From positions 1,524 through 10,131 of the forward strand of contig JAQVYP010000055.1 of assembly GCA_029004655.1 (NCBI GenBank): a stretch of 8,608 nt of DNA, in the 5' to 3' direction. The notes under the pieces were generated by a model. That model searched no databases. It had not been told where the DNA came from and saw only the letters and a list, made by a program, of their open reading frames with translations. The number at the start of each line of letters is the position of its first letter. The first letter of the stretch is position 1. Source of the DNA: Oscillospiraceae bacterium (GTDB lineage Bacteria; Bacillota; Clostridia; Oscillospirales; Acutalibacteraceae). A program made the position numbers and the translations under genes. Below are positions 1 through 6,942 of this stretch, piece after piece.

Positions 1-1
1 T

Positions 2-610
2 GCATCATTATTTGGAACTAACGCATATGTTAAATCATCAGTAAAAGATAGGATCATACCAGCAGGGGACGCTACTGATTTGAGTGCAGATTGCATTTTG
101 GTACTCGGTGCACGGGTGTATGAAAGTGGTACGCTAAGCCCTATGCTTCAAGATCGTTTGACTCAAGGAATTGAACTCTATAATGGGGGAGCATCAGATA
201 GATTGCTTGTGAGCGGAGACCACGGCAGTGATGGCTATGATGAAGTTAATGCTATGAAGCAGTTTGCAATTGATGCCGGAATTGCCTCCGAAAATGTTTT
301 TATGGATCATGCAGGTTTTTCAACTTATGAAAGTTTGTACCGTGCAAGAGATATTTTTGAGGTGAAAAAGATAATTATTGTAACTCAAAATTATCATCTG
401 TACCGTGCGCTATACATAGCGAAAAAGCTGGGGCTTGATGCATATGGGGTCGCATCTGATCCACAAAAATATGGTGGACAGACAAAAAGGGAAATTCGAG
501 AAATTGTTGCAAGGGTAAAGGATTTCTTTTTTGTAATTGTGAAGCCAAAGCCAACATACCTTGGCGAAACGATTCCAGTTGACACAAACGGTGATTTGAC
601 AAACGACTAA
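2..610 (+). CDS. DUF218 / SanA-YdcF-like envelope protein, 5'-truncated by window edge
   Basis: The reading frame is open from base 2 to the TAA at 608-610, giving 202 visible residues; the true start lies left of the window. A TTG at 80 could be read as a start, but residues upstream of it (GTNAYVKSSVKDRI) look like the normal lead-in to this family, so it is internal. Visible DUF218 features (numbered from base 2) are the first strand and turn ILVLGARV (32-39), the SGDHGSDGYDEV segment (71-82), the AGFSTYESLYRA segment (104-115) and TQNYHLYRALYIAKKLG (128-144). The family (SanA, YdcF) is usually membrane-anchored by one N-terminal helix, which would be in the missing part. E. coli SanA is linked to envelope permeability and vancomycin exclusion; the chemistry of the family is not settled. 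The ATPase gene starts 38 nt later on the same strand, so co-transcription is possible. Family is fairly sure, substrate unknown. Confidence 0.85.
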   Translation, partial: ASLFGTNAYVKSSVKDRIIPAGDATDLSADCILVLGARVYESGTLSPMLQDRLTQGIELYNGGASDRLLVSGDHGSDGYDEVNAMKQFAIDAGIASENVFMDHAGFSTYESLYRARDIFEVKKIIIVTQNYHLYRALYIAKKLGLDAYGVASDPQKYGGQTKREIREIVARVKDFFFVIVKPKPTYLGETIPVDTNGDLTND

Positions 611-635
611 AAAAAGGCAACGCGGACTCTAAAAT

Positions 636-641
636 GAGGTG
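636..641 (+). promoter_or_regulatory. Ribosome binding site that fixes a TTG start
   Basis: GAGGTG lies 7 nt before the TTG at 649. The first ATG in the frame (658) would be 16 nt away, too far for good initiation, so TTG at 649 is the better start. Confidence 0.7.
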
Positions 642-648
642 ACATTTA

Positions 649-1401
649 TTGAATAATATGTATATTGATAAAGTACTTATAAAATCTTTGGATGAAACCT
701 CGTACATTGCAAATTTACCTGTTGTTAAAAATTTGACAAAGAAAAAAGAACTGCGTTTAGGTAACCCAGTTACTTTCTTGGTGGGTGAAAATGGTACAGG
801 TAAATCAACTCTTTTAGAAGGAATTGCTGTTTGTGCAGGATTTAATGCAGAAGGTGGATCAAGAAACTTTGATTTTTTCACTAAATCCACAGAGTCCAAT
901 TTATATAAGTATTTAACACTTGTAAAACATCGTTATGAAAAAGACGGTTTCTTTTTGCGTGCTGAAAGTTTTTATAATGTTGCTAGCTACATTGACGATT
1001 TAGACAACCAACCATCTGCAGAACCGCTTATCTCGGCATATGGAGGTAATTCATTGCATCATCAGTCTCATGGAGAGAGCTTTTTATCATTGGTCCAAAA
1101 TCGTTTTAGTGGACATGGTTTATATATTCTTGATGAACCAGAGGCTGCGCTATCGCCGTTACGTCAAATGACATTACTTTTAGAGATTAAAAGATTAGCA
1201 GAGCTAGATTCTCAGTTTATAATAGCTACACATTCGCCAATTCTTCTAGCTTATCCTAATGCTAAAATTTATGAATTAACAGATAATGATATAAAGTTAA
1301 CACCGTATCAAGAAACTGAGCATTATAAGTTAACAAAGCAATTTATAGAAAATCCGGATCTTATGATTAAATATCTATTGGATGAACATTCTACAAAATA
1401 A
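649..1401 (+). CDS. Stand-alone ABC-type/AAA ATPase (COG3910-like predicted ATPase)
   Basis: A 250-residue soluble ATPase. The Walker A motif is GENGTGKS (46-53), an ABC-signature-like SHGES follows (140-144), Walker B is LYILDEPEAALSP (158-170) with D162 and E163, and a switch histidine sits in ATHSP (193-197). This is the compact nucleotide-binding head of the SMC/RecF/OLD-like superfamily, without a long coiled coil and without a C-terminal TOPRIM nuclease. There are no membrane segments, and no transporter permease lies nearby, so it is unlikely to be a transport ATPase. The length fits the small COG3910 group of predicted ATPases, whose role is not established. It lies 38 nt after the SanA-like gene and is followed by a strong terminator, so it ends a transcript. 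It looks more AT-rich than gdhA and mnmE, which would fit an accessory gene, though I did not measure this. No partner nuclease or toxin is visible beside it, so a defence role cannot be claimed. Confidence 0.85.
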   Translation: MNNMYIDKVLIKSLDETSYIANLPVVKNLTKKKELRLGNPVTFLVGENGTGKSTLLEGIAVCAGFNAEGGSRNFDFFTKSTESNLYKYLTLVKHRYEKDGFFLRAESFYNVASYIDDLDNQPSAEPLISAYGGNSLHHQSHGESFLSLVQNRFSGHGLYILDEPEAALSPLRQMTLLLEIKRLAELDSQFIIATHSPILLAYPNAKIYELTDNDIKLTPYQETEHYKLTKQFIENPDLMIKYLLDEHSTK

Positions 1402-1412
1402 GTATCACGCAA

Positions 1413-1449
1413 GAAATCCTCGAGATATTTCTCGAGGATTTCGTTTTTT
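1413..1449 (+). terminator. Strong intrinsic terminator after the ATPase gene
   Basis: A perfect 13-bp stem (GAAATCCTCGAGA at 1413-1425 with TCTCGAGGATTTC at 1430-1442) closes a 4-nt TATT loop and is followed by G and six T residues (1444-1449). It begins 12 nt after the ATPase stop codon. gdhA converges on it from the right; on the minus strand the same hairpin is followed only by a weak T stretch, so it is at best a poor terminator for gdhA. Confidence 0.93.
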
Positions 1450-1494
1450 GTGTATTAATGTTTCTCAGTATTTTATATTATAATCAGAGTGAAA

Positions 1495-2847
1495 TTAATA
1501 TGCAATACCTTGAGCCATCATAGCATCTGCAACCTTTTCAAATCCGGCAATGTTTGCACCGGCAACTAAGTTGCCTTTAACGCCGTATTTTTCAGCTGCA
1601 TTGTATGCATTGTGGAAAATATTAACCATGATGTCATGGAGTTTAGAATCAACCTCTTCAAATGTCCAGCCGTAACGCATGGAATTCTGGCTCATTTCGA
1701 GAGCTGAGGTAGCAACACCGCCGGCATTAGCAGCTTTAGCAGGTGCGAAGAGAATGCCGTTGCTCTGGAAAACTTCAACAGCTTCTGGAGTTGAAGGCAT
1801 ATTTGCGCCCTCACCAACAGCGATAACGCCGTTTTTAATAAGAATTTCAGCAGATTCTTTGTCAATTTCATTCTGAGTTGCGCAAGGAAGAGCAACGTCA
1901 CAAGGGATTGTCCATACGCCTTTGCATCCAGCAGTATATACAGAGCCGGCAACGCGATTTGCATACTCTGAAATACGTCCGCGCTCAACCTCTTTGATTT
2001 GCTTAACAACATCAATGTTGATACCGTTTGCATCATAAATATAACCGTTAGAGTCAGACATAGTAACAACCTTGCCACCAAGCTGAGTAGCTTTTTGTGC
2101 TGCATAGATTGCAACGTTGCCGGAACCGGAAATAACAACAGTTTTGCCTTCGAAAGAAGAATTGTTCATGACGGAAAGCATTTCCTGAGTTAAGTAGCAA
2201 AGGCCGTAACCTGTAGCCTCTGTACGAGCAAGAGAACCGCCATAAGCAAGGCCCTTGCCGGTAAGAACACCTGTAAACTCGTTGCGAAGACGTTTGTATT
2301 GACCATACATATAGCCGATTTCACGCGCGCCGGTACCGATATCACCTGCCGGAACGTCAGTGTCAGCACCGATGTGTTTAGAAAGCTCTGTCATAAAGCT
2401 CTGGCAGAAACGCATTACTTCGTTGTCTGATTTACCTTTAGGATCGAAATCAGAGCCGCCTTTACCGCCGCCGATTGGAAGACCTGTAAGGCTATTCTTG
2501 AATATCTGCTCAAATCCGAGGAATTTTATAACAGATGCATTAACAGAAGGATGAAGGCGAATGCCGCCCTTGTAAGGTCCGATAGCAGAGTTGAATTGAA
2601 CTCTGAATCCACGATTTACATGCACTTTGCCGTTATCGTCAACCCAAGAGACGCGGAAAAATATTTGACGCTCAGGCTCAACAATACGATCGATTACGCC
2701 TGTTTCGACAAGCTTAGGATTCTTTTCGACAACAGGTTCGAGAGACTCTAAAACTTCTCTGACTGCCTGATGGAATTCCGGTTCGTTAGGATTGCGCTTT
2801 GTTACCTGCTCGTAGACATTTGCAAGATACTGGTTTTTAAATGACAT
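1495..2847 (-). CDS. gdhA: Glutamate dehydrogenase, probably NADP-specific
   Basis: Full-length 450-residue small-hexamer glutamate dehydrogenase. It interconverts 2-oxoglutarate plus ammonium and L-glutamate, acting in the cytoplasm in ammonia assimilation. The glutamate-binding and catalytic residues are in place: K93 in PYKGGIRLHP, K117 in QIFKNSL, the catalytic lysine K129 in GLPIGGGKGGSDFDP, and D169 in PAGDIGTG. The Rossmann domain carries GSGNVA (241-246). After the second strand it reads SDSNGYIYD (264-272), as in NADP-dependent enzymes such as E. coli GdhA, rather than the GPDGYIYD of the NAD-specific Clostridium symbiosum enzyme; the cofactor call rests on that comparison from memory. 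The ATG start at 2847 has AAGGAGC 8 nt upstream (2855-2861) and a clear promoter. It is a single-gene transcript, divergent from mnmE and convergent with the ATPase gene. Confidence 0.97.
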   Translation of the reverse strand: MSFKNQYLANVYEQVTKRNPNEPEFHQAVREVLESLEPVVEKNPKLVETGVIDRIVEPERQIFFRVSWVDDNGKVHVNRGFRVQFNSAIGPYKGGIRLHPSVNASVIKFLGFEQIFKNSLTGLPIGGGKGGSDFDPKGKSDNEVMRFCQSFMTELSKHIGADTDVPAGDIGTGAREIGYMYGQYKRLRNEFTGVLTGKGLAYGGSLARTEATGYGLCYLTQEMLSVMNNSSFEGKTVVISGSGNVAIYAAQKATQLGGKVVTMSDSNGYIYDANGINIDVVKQIKEVERGRISEYANRVAGSVYTAGCKGVWTIPCDVALPCATQNEIDKESAEILIKNGVIAVGEGANMPSTPEAVEVFQSNGILFAPAKAANAGGVATSALEMSQNSMRYGWTFEEVDSKLHDIMVNIFHNAYNAAEKYGVKGNLVAGANIAGFEKVADAMMAQGIAY

Positions 2848-2892
2848 ATAGAATGCTCCTTAATTTTTATTTTATAATAAAACGATATATTT

Positions 2893-2921
2893 ATAATAAT
2901 ATCTTTATATTATTTTGTCAA
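2893..2921 (-). promoter_or_regulatory. Sigma-A promoter of gdhA
   Basis: Read on the minus strand: a perfect -35 TTGACA (2921-2916), a 17-nt spacer, then TATTAT (2898-2893), five of six consensus bases. Transcription would start near 2886, leaving a leader of about 40 nt that contains the gdhA ribosome binding site. Confidence 0.75.
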
Positions 2922-2925
2922 TACC

Positions 2926-2943
2926 TAAAATAAGCTTATTTTA
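2926..2943. promoter_or_regulatory. 18-bp perfect palindrome, possible operator
   Basis: TAAAATAAGCTTATTTTA is an exact inverted repeat with no central spacer. It lies 5 bp beyond the gdhA -35 box, with its centre about 48 bp upstream of the predicted gdhA start, and about 78 bp upstream of the predicted mnmE start. That position suits a dimeric regulator of gdhA. It is AT-rich, in an AT-rich spacer, so chance is possible; it has no T tract after a GC stem and is not a terminator. I do not recognise a known regulator's consensus in it. Confidence 0.4.
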
Positions 2944-2977
2944 TTAACCTTACTGTATTTTTATTATGATATGTGTC

Positions 2978-3006
2978 TTGATTGGTATACATTGATATGT
3001 TATAAT
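2978..3006 (+). promoter_or_regulatory. Extended -10 promoter of the mnmE-mnmG operon
   Basis: TTGATT (2978-2983, four of six consensus bases), a 17-nt spacer, and a perfect TATAAT (3001-3006) preceded by TG one base upstream (2998-2999), which makes an extended -10. Predicted start near 3013, giving a leader of about 35 nt before the GTG at 3048. Confidence 0.75.
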
Positions 3007-3034
3007 TCACATTATATAAATAGTAGTAACAAAT

Positions 3035-3041
3035 GGAGGGG
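3035..3041 (+). promoter_or_regulatory. Ribosome binding site that sets the mnmE start at GTG 3048
   Basis: GGAGGGG ends 6 nt before GTG at 3048. It overlaps the in-frame ATG at 3033-3035, so that ATG cannot use it and has no other Shine-Dalgarno sequence upstream. Confidence 0.85.
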
Positions 3042-3047
3042 AAATTT

Positions 3048-4415
3048 GTGCAGGAATCAACAATTGCGGCGATTGCCACACCGCTCGGTGAAGGCGGCAT
3101 CGGTGTTGTCAGAATTTCGGGAAAATTGGCGAAAGCGGTTGCAGACAGTATTTTCAGATCGGCTTCAGGCAAAAAAGTTTCTGAAGCGGCAGGCTACACT
3201 GCGCTGTATGGCAACGTCGTAAATGATGGTCAAATTGTTGACGAAGTTATTGCGCTTGTTTTCACTTCTCCCAAAAGCTATACGGGTGAGGATACTGTGG
3301 AAATTTCCGCTCATGGAGGTCCTTATGTTGTCAAACAGGTTTTGAGGGCAGCTTTGCAAAACGGAGCAAGGCCAGCAGAGGCCGGTGAGTTTACTAAGAG
3401 AGCATTTTTAAACGGTAAAATGGATTTGACACAAGCGGAGTCGGTTATGGGTATTATTTCTGCAACAGGAAAGCAGGCGTTGCAAGCGTCGGTAACGGCC
3501 CGTGACGGCGCAGTGTCACAAACCATTAATTCTATAAAAGAGCAATTGCTTGAGGCGGCGTCCAGAGTTGCGGCATTCTCCGATTTTCCTGATGAAGATT
3601 TGGAGTTCAGCGGAATTGATATGCTAGGCATTTTAATAGAAGGCGCTAAGTTAAAATTGGAATCGCTGCTTAAAAATTATGATGCGGGGCGAGTCCTTCG
3701 AGAAGGAATTAATACTGTTATAATTGGCAAACCCAATGTCGGAAAGTCTACGCTTATGAATTTGCTGACAGGGTGTGAGCGCTCAATTGTAACTTCGGTT
3801 GCCGGAACAACTCGTGATGTGGTGGAAGAAACTGTGATGTTGGGCGATATCAAACTTCGTCTTGCCGATACGGCCGGACTGCACGAAACAGAAGATGAGG
3901 TTGAAAAAATCGGAGTGGAGCGTGCAATTCAGCGTATGGAAGCAGCTCAACTTATTATTGCCGTTTTTGATTCATCTAGTCCTTTGACAGAGCAAGATAA
4001 GCAATTAATAGAAACAGCCAAAGATCACCCCACAGTTGCAGTACTTAATAAATCAGACTTAGATATTGTAATTGATGAAAAGTGGTTTAAGGATAAAAAT
4101 ATTCCCACTGTCACAATATCTGCGAAGAATCGTGAGGGAACAGAGCAATTGCAAATGGAAATCGAAAAACTGGTAGGCATTAATAATCTTAATGCAGATA
4201 TGGCAGTAATGTCAAGCGAACGCCAAAGAGAATGTGCCGCAAAAGCATATGATTTACTGATACAAGCAACAGAAATTTTGAACATGGGAATGACTTTTGA
4301 TGCGGTTGGTGTTATTATAGATGATGCATTGGCGTCCCTAATGGAGTTAACAGGCGAGAGGGTTACCGTAGAGGTGGCCAATGAAGTGTTTAAACGCTTT
4401 TGTGTTGGAAAATAG
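3048..4415 (+). CDS. mnmE: tRNA uridine-5-carboxymethylaminomethyl modification GTPase MnmE (TrmE)
   Basis: With the GTG start the protein has 455 residues, normal for the family, and begins QESTIAAIATPLGEGGIG, the typical MnmE N-terminus. MnmE is a dimeric, potassium-activated GTPase that works with MnmG to add the (carboxymethyl)aminomethyl group to C5 of the wobble uridine (U34) of certain tRNAs. Order of parts: N-terminal tetrahydrofolate-binding domain (about 1-120), helical domain (about 121-215 and 380-455), and an inserted G domain. G motifs are all intact: G1 GKPNVGKS (227-234), G2 GTTRD (253-257), G3 DTAG (274-277), G4 NKSD (334-337), G5 SAK (358-360). The conserved C-terminal C-[ILV]-G-K motif is present as FCVGK (451-455), with C452. 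The gene has its own promoter and is followed 29 nt later by mnmG, so the two form an operon. Confidence 0.97.
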   Translation: MQESTIAAIATPLGEGGIGVVRISGKLAKAVADSIFRSASGKKVSEAAGYTALYGNVVNDGQIVDEVIALVFTSPKSYTGEDTVEISAHGGPYVVKQVLRAALQNGARPAEAGEFTKRAFLNGKMDLTQAESVMGIISATGKQALQASVTARDGAVSQTINSIKEQLLEAASRVAAFSDFPDEDLEFSGIDMLGILIEGAKLKLESLLKNYDAGRVLREGINTVIIGKPNVGKSTLMNLLTGCERSIVTSVAGTTRDVVEETVMLGDIKLRLADTAGLHETEDEVEKIGVERAIQRMEAAQLIIAVFDSSSPLTEQDKQLIETAKDHPTVAVLNKSDLDIVIDEKWFKDKNIPTVTISAKNREGTEQLQMEIEKLVGINNLNADMAVMSSERQRECAAKAYDLLIQATEILNMGMTFDAVGVIIDDALASLMELTGERVTVEVANEVFKRFCVGK

Positions 4416-4444
4416 AAACCATAATTTTAAGGAATGTGAATATA

Positions 4445-6316
4445 ATGGCATATTTTGCCGGAAAATACGATGTAGCAGTAATAGGAGCCGGTCACGCCGG
4501 TGTAGAGGCGGCACTCAGCGCCGCTCGAATGGGGTGCACAACCGCAGTTTTTACAATAAATATGGATTGGGTCGGCAATTTGCCTTGCAACCCTTCTATT
4601 GGTGGCACCGCAAAAGGTCATCTTGTAAGAGAGATAGATTCTTTGGGTGGAGAAATGGGTAAGGCAGCCGATAAGAACACATTGCAAAATCGTATGCTAA
4701 ATCGCGGTAAGGGACCTGCGGTGCATTCACTTCGCGCTCAAATAGATCGTAGAAGCTACAGCGGATATATGAAACACGCATTGGAATTGCAACGGGGTTT
4801 GCATTTAAGACAAGCAGAAATTGTAGATTTGTTTGCCGATGAGCAAGGGCTTTGGCATGTTGTAACTAAACTTGACGCAGAATATGTTTGCAAGGCTGTA
4901 GTTATTGCAACGGGAACATTTTTGGGCGGAAGAATCTATGTGGGCGAAGTCAATTATTCGGGTGGTCCTGACGGAACATTTGCTGCAAACGAGCTTTCAA
5001 AGGCACTTTATAAGCTTGATTTGCCACTCCGCCGTTTTAAAACAGGAACACCGGCAAGAGTTCTTAGAAGCAGCATCGATTTTTCAGATTTGGAACCACA
5101 GCCGGGTGATGAAAAAATTACACCGTTCAGTTATTCAACCAAAGATGGGGAAGTTAAGAATAAAGTTGAGTGTCACATTTCCTATACAAATGATGACACA
5201 AAGAAAGTAATATTAGAAAATCTGCATCGGTCTCCGCTGTATTCGGGGGTAATTAAAGGTGTGGGCCCAAGATATTGTCCGAGTATTGAGGACAAGATAG
5301 TGCGCTTCCCGGATAAACTCCGCCATCAGCTTTTTATTGAACCGTGTGGAGAAAACACTGAGGAAATGTATTTGCAGGGCATGTCGTCATCATTACCGGA
5401 AGAGGTTCAAATTGCCATTTATCATACAGTCAAAGGACTTGAAAATGTACAGATTATGAGAAATGCATATGCTATTGAATATGATTGTGTCGATCCGTTG
5501 GCTATGTTTGCATCATTGGAATTCAAAAATCAATCCGGACTTTTCGGAGCAGGTCAGTTCAATGGCTCGTCAGGTTATGAAGAGGCAGCGGCACAAGGAC
5601 TGGTTGCAGGAATCAATGCGGCTCGCAGGGTATTGGGTCAGCAGCCGATGATTTTGGAAAGATCAAACTCCTATATCGGAACGCTGATTGACGATTTGGT
5701 GACAAAGGGCTGTACCGACCCATATAGAATGATGACGTCACGTTCGGAATATCGTTTAGTGTTGCGCCAAGATAATGCTGACGAAAGATTAATGCCAACA
5801 GGCCGTGAAAACGGACTTATAAGCGACCAAGAGTGGCAAGAATTTTTATTTCGCAAGAGCCAGAAAGAAGCCGAGATAGCCCGGCTATCTGCGACAACCG
5901 TTGCCCCAAGTCAGGAACTCAACGATATACTCGAAACAAGAGGAACAGTGCCGTTGACCACGGGAATAAAGCTTGCGGATTTAATCCGCCGCCCCCAGGT
6001 TAATTATGAATGTTTGGCTCCATTTGATAAGAATAGGCCTGCATTGCCTGATGAAATTGCCCAAAAAGTTGAAATTGAAATTAAGTATGAGGGATATATT
6101 AATCGACAATTATCCCAAATTGCCGAAATGAAACGGTTGGAGTGCAAAGTTCTTCCGGAAACTATGAATTTCGATTTAGTTGCCGGTTTAAGAAATGAGG
6201 CTAAAGAAAAGCTAAAAAAAGTCCGCCCAACAAATATTGGACAAGCCTCTCGAATTTCGGGCGTATCCCCTGCGGACATTTCGGTGCTGATGATTTACTT
6301 GGAAAAGAATAAATAA
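4445..6316 (+). CDS. mnmG: tRNA uridine-5-carboxymethylaminomethyl modification enzyme MnmG (GidA)
   Basis: A 623-residue FAD- and NADH-dependent partner of MnmE. The ATG at 4445 is preferred over an upstream in-frame TTG (4400) that overlaps mnmE: AAGGAA lies 10 nt before it and the protein then starts just before the FAD-binding fold, as in homologues. Motifs: dinucleotide-binding GAGHAG (14-19), the CNPSIGGTAKG segment (48-58) with the conserved cysteine C48, the first GidA signature GPRYCPSIEDKIVRFPDK (274-291) with the second conserved cysteine C278, and the second signature AGQFNGSSGYEEAAAQG (369-385). The C-terminal helical domain that contacts MnmE is complete (about 550-623). No frameshift or missing key residue is seen. 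In many Firmicutes rsmG follows this gene; here it is replaced by a separate promoter and an efflux operon. Confidence 0.98.
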   Translation: MAYFAGKYDVAVIGAGHAGVEAALSAARMGCTTAVFTINMDWVGNLPCNPSIGGTAKGHLVREIDSLGGEMGKAADKNTLQNRMLNRGKGPAVHSLRAQIDRRSYSGYMKHALELQRGLHLRQAEIVDLFADEQGLWHVVTKLDAEYVCKAVVIATGTFLGGRIYVGEVNYSGGPDGTFAANELSKALYKLDLPLRRFKTGTPARVLRSSIDFSDLEPQPGDEKITPFSYSTKDGEVKNKVECHISYTNDDTKKVILENLHRSPLYSGVIKGVGPRYCPSIEDKIVRFPDKLRHQLFIEPCGENTEEMYLQGMSSSLPEEVQIAIYHTVKGLENVQIMRNAYAIEYDCVDPLAMFASLEFKNQSGLFGAGQFNGSSGYEEAAAQGLVAGINAARRVLGQQPMILERSNSYIGTLIDDLVTKGCTDPYRMMTSRSEYRLVLRQDNADERLMPTGRENGLISDQEWQEFLFRKSQKEAEIARLSATTVAPSQELNDILETRGTVPLTTGIKLADLIRRPQVNYECLAPFDKNRPALPDEIAQKVEIEIKYEGYINRQLSQIAEMKRLECKVLPETMNFDLVAGLRNEAKEKLKKVRPTNIGQASRISGVSPADISVLMIYLEKNK

Positions 6317-6320
6317 ATTT

Positions 6321-6345
6321 CAAATCCAGCACTAATTTGTTTTTT
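6321..6345 (+). terminator. Weak possible terminator after mnmG
   Basis: A 5-bp stem, CAAAT (6321-6325) with ATTTG (6335-6339), is followed by six T residues (6340-6345). The stem is short and AT-rich, so termination may be poor, but the position just after mnmG fits. Confidence 0.3.
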
Positions 6346-6382
6346 GTTAGGATGACTGGAAATAACTAAATGGTTTTGAGGG

Positions 6383-6411
6383 TTGTCAAACAGGAGATTT
6401 TAAGATATAAT
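6383..6411 (+). promoter_or_regulatory. Sigma-A promoter of the efflux operon
   Basis: TTGTCA (6383-6388, five of six consensus bases), a 17-nt spacer, and a perfect TATAAT (6406-6411). Transcription would start near 6418, so the leader to the ATG at 6495 is about 77 nt and contains a complete intrinsic terminator. This separates the efflux genes from the mnmE-mnmG transcript. Confidence 0.75.
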
Positions 6412-6417
6412 TATTTT

Positions 6418-6480
6418 CAGTGAGAAGCTGGAGTAAACTATATTGCTTGAATCTGCCATCCAAAAGGGTGGCATTTTTTA
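6418..6480 (+). ncRNA. Terminator-containing leader, candidate guanidine-IV (mepA-type) riboswitch
   Basis: From the predicted start to the T tract the RNA is only about 60 nt. AAGC (6425-6428) can pair with GCTT (6445-6448) around a 16-nt loop containing TGGAGTAAAC. A second hairpin is the intrinsic terminator. A terminator between a strong promoter and the gene it serves makes sense only if it is conditional. Guanidine-IV riboswitches are known as short, two-hairpin, transcription-controlling RNAs in Clostridia, named after the MATE gene mepA they precede, and a MATE gene is in this operon. The match to that class is from architecture and context; I could not compare with the covariance model. 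Confidence 0.5.
6454..6479 (+). terminator. Intrinsic terminator inside the efflux-operon leader (attenuator)
   Basis: TGCCATCC (6454-6461) pairs with GGGTGGCA (6466-6473) in an 8-bp stem with one T-G wobble and an AAAA loop, followed by six T residues (6474-6479). It lies between the promoter and the ribosome binding site at 6484-6489, so unregulated transcription would stop before the first gene. Confidence 0.85.
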
Positions 6481-6494
6481 TATGAGGAGAAAAA

Positions 6495-6923
6495 ATGTGG
6501 AATTTAATTTGGCCAATATTAATCGTTATTATATCTAATGTAATTTATCATATACTTTCAAAATCAACGCCAAGCGGTGCACAGCCGATGGCCTCGTTGT
6601 TGATAACATACCTTGTGGCGGCAACTGTTACGGCAATCTTGTATTTTATAACAAGTCCCACAAAGAATTTGTTGCAGGATATTAAAAGTCTTAACTGGAC
6701 GAGTTTTTTGCTTGGAATTGCCGTTGTGGGACTGGAATTTGGATATATTCAGGTTTATCGTGCCGGTTGGAACATTAGCGTTGGATCGCTGGTTGCAAAT
6801 CTTGGCTTGGCGGTAGGTTTGGTTATTGTTGGATTGTTACTGTATCATGAAAATATTTCTGCAAAGCAAATCATTGGAATTATTATGTGTTTAGTGGGTA
6901 TTGTTTTTATTAATATAAAATAA
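6495..6923 (+). CDS. Half-size EamA/DMT-like membrane protein, probable small-molecule exporter
   Basis: A 142-residue, very hydrophobic protein with about five membrane helices (near 3-21, 33-52, 68-87, 97-116, 123-140). Size and pattern match single-EamA-domain members of the drug/metabolite transporter superfamily, which act as dimers, rather than the four-helix SMR proteins or ten-helix full EamA carriers. A notable segment is GLEFGYIQVYRAGW (79-92), with an acidic residue E81 inside the third helix next to aromatic residues, a plausible cation-binding site by analogy with the membrane glutamate of SMR exporters. The last helix, IIGIIMCLVGIVFI, is typical of the fold's C-terminus. GAGGAG lies 5 nt before the ATG. 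It is the first gene behind the attenuated leader, and the MATE gene follows after 19 nt, so both probably handle the same or related compounds. Substrate is inferred only from context. Confidence 0.8.
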   Translation: MWNLIWPILIVIISNVIYHILSKSTPSGAQPMASLLITYLVAATVTAILYFITSPTKNLLQDIKSLNWTSFLLGIAVVGLEFGYIQVYRAGWNISVGSLVANLGLAVGLVIVGLLLYHENISAKQIIGIIMCLVGIVFINIK

Positions 6924-6942
6924 TCAAAAAGGAAAATATATT

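Noticed and set aside
375..899. Minus-strand open frame of 174 codons
   Set aside because: It lies across the SanA-like and ATPase genes on the other strand, spans their junction, has no ribosome binding site I can see, and its translation resembles no protein.
649..1401. Defence-system ATPase (OLD/Gabija type)
   Set aside because: No TOPRIM domain, nuclease, helicase or toxin partner lies beside it, and the length is that of a bare ATPase head.
1692..2138. Minus-strand open frame of 148 codons inside gdhA
   Set aside because: Out-of-frame shadow of gdhA, rich in leucine and serine from frame-shifted reading; gdhA itself is intact.
4381..4662. Open frame of 93 codons across the mnmE-mnmG junction
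   Set aside because: Overlaps the start of mnmG in another frame; the mnmG frame has the conserved motifs.
6454..6479. Terminator of mnmG rather than an attenuator
   Set aside because: It is 138 nt beyond the mnmG stop and downstream of a near-consensus promoter, directly before the next gene's ribosome binding site; it could stop readthrough from mnmG too, but its main position is in the efflux leader.
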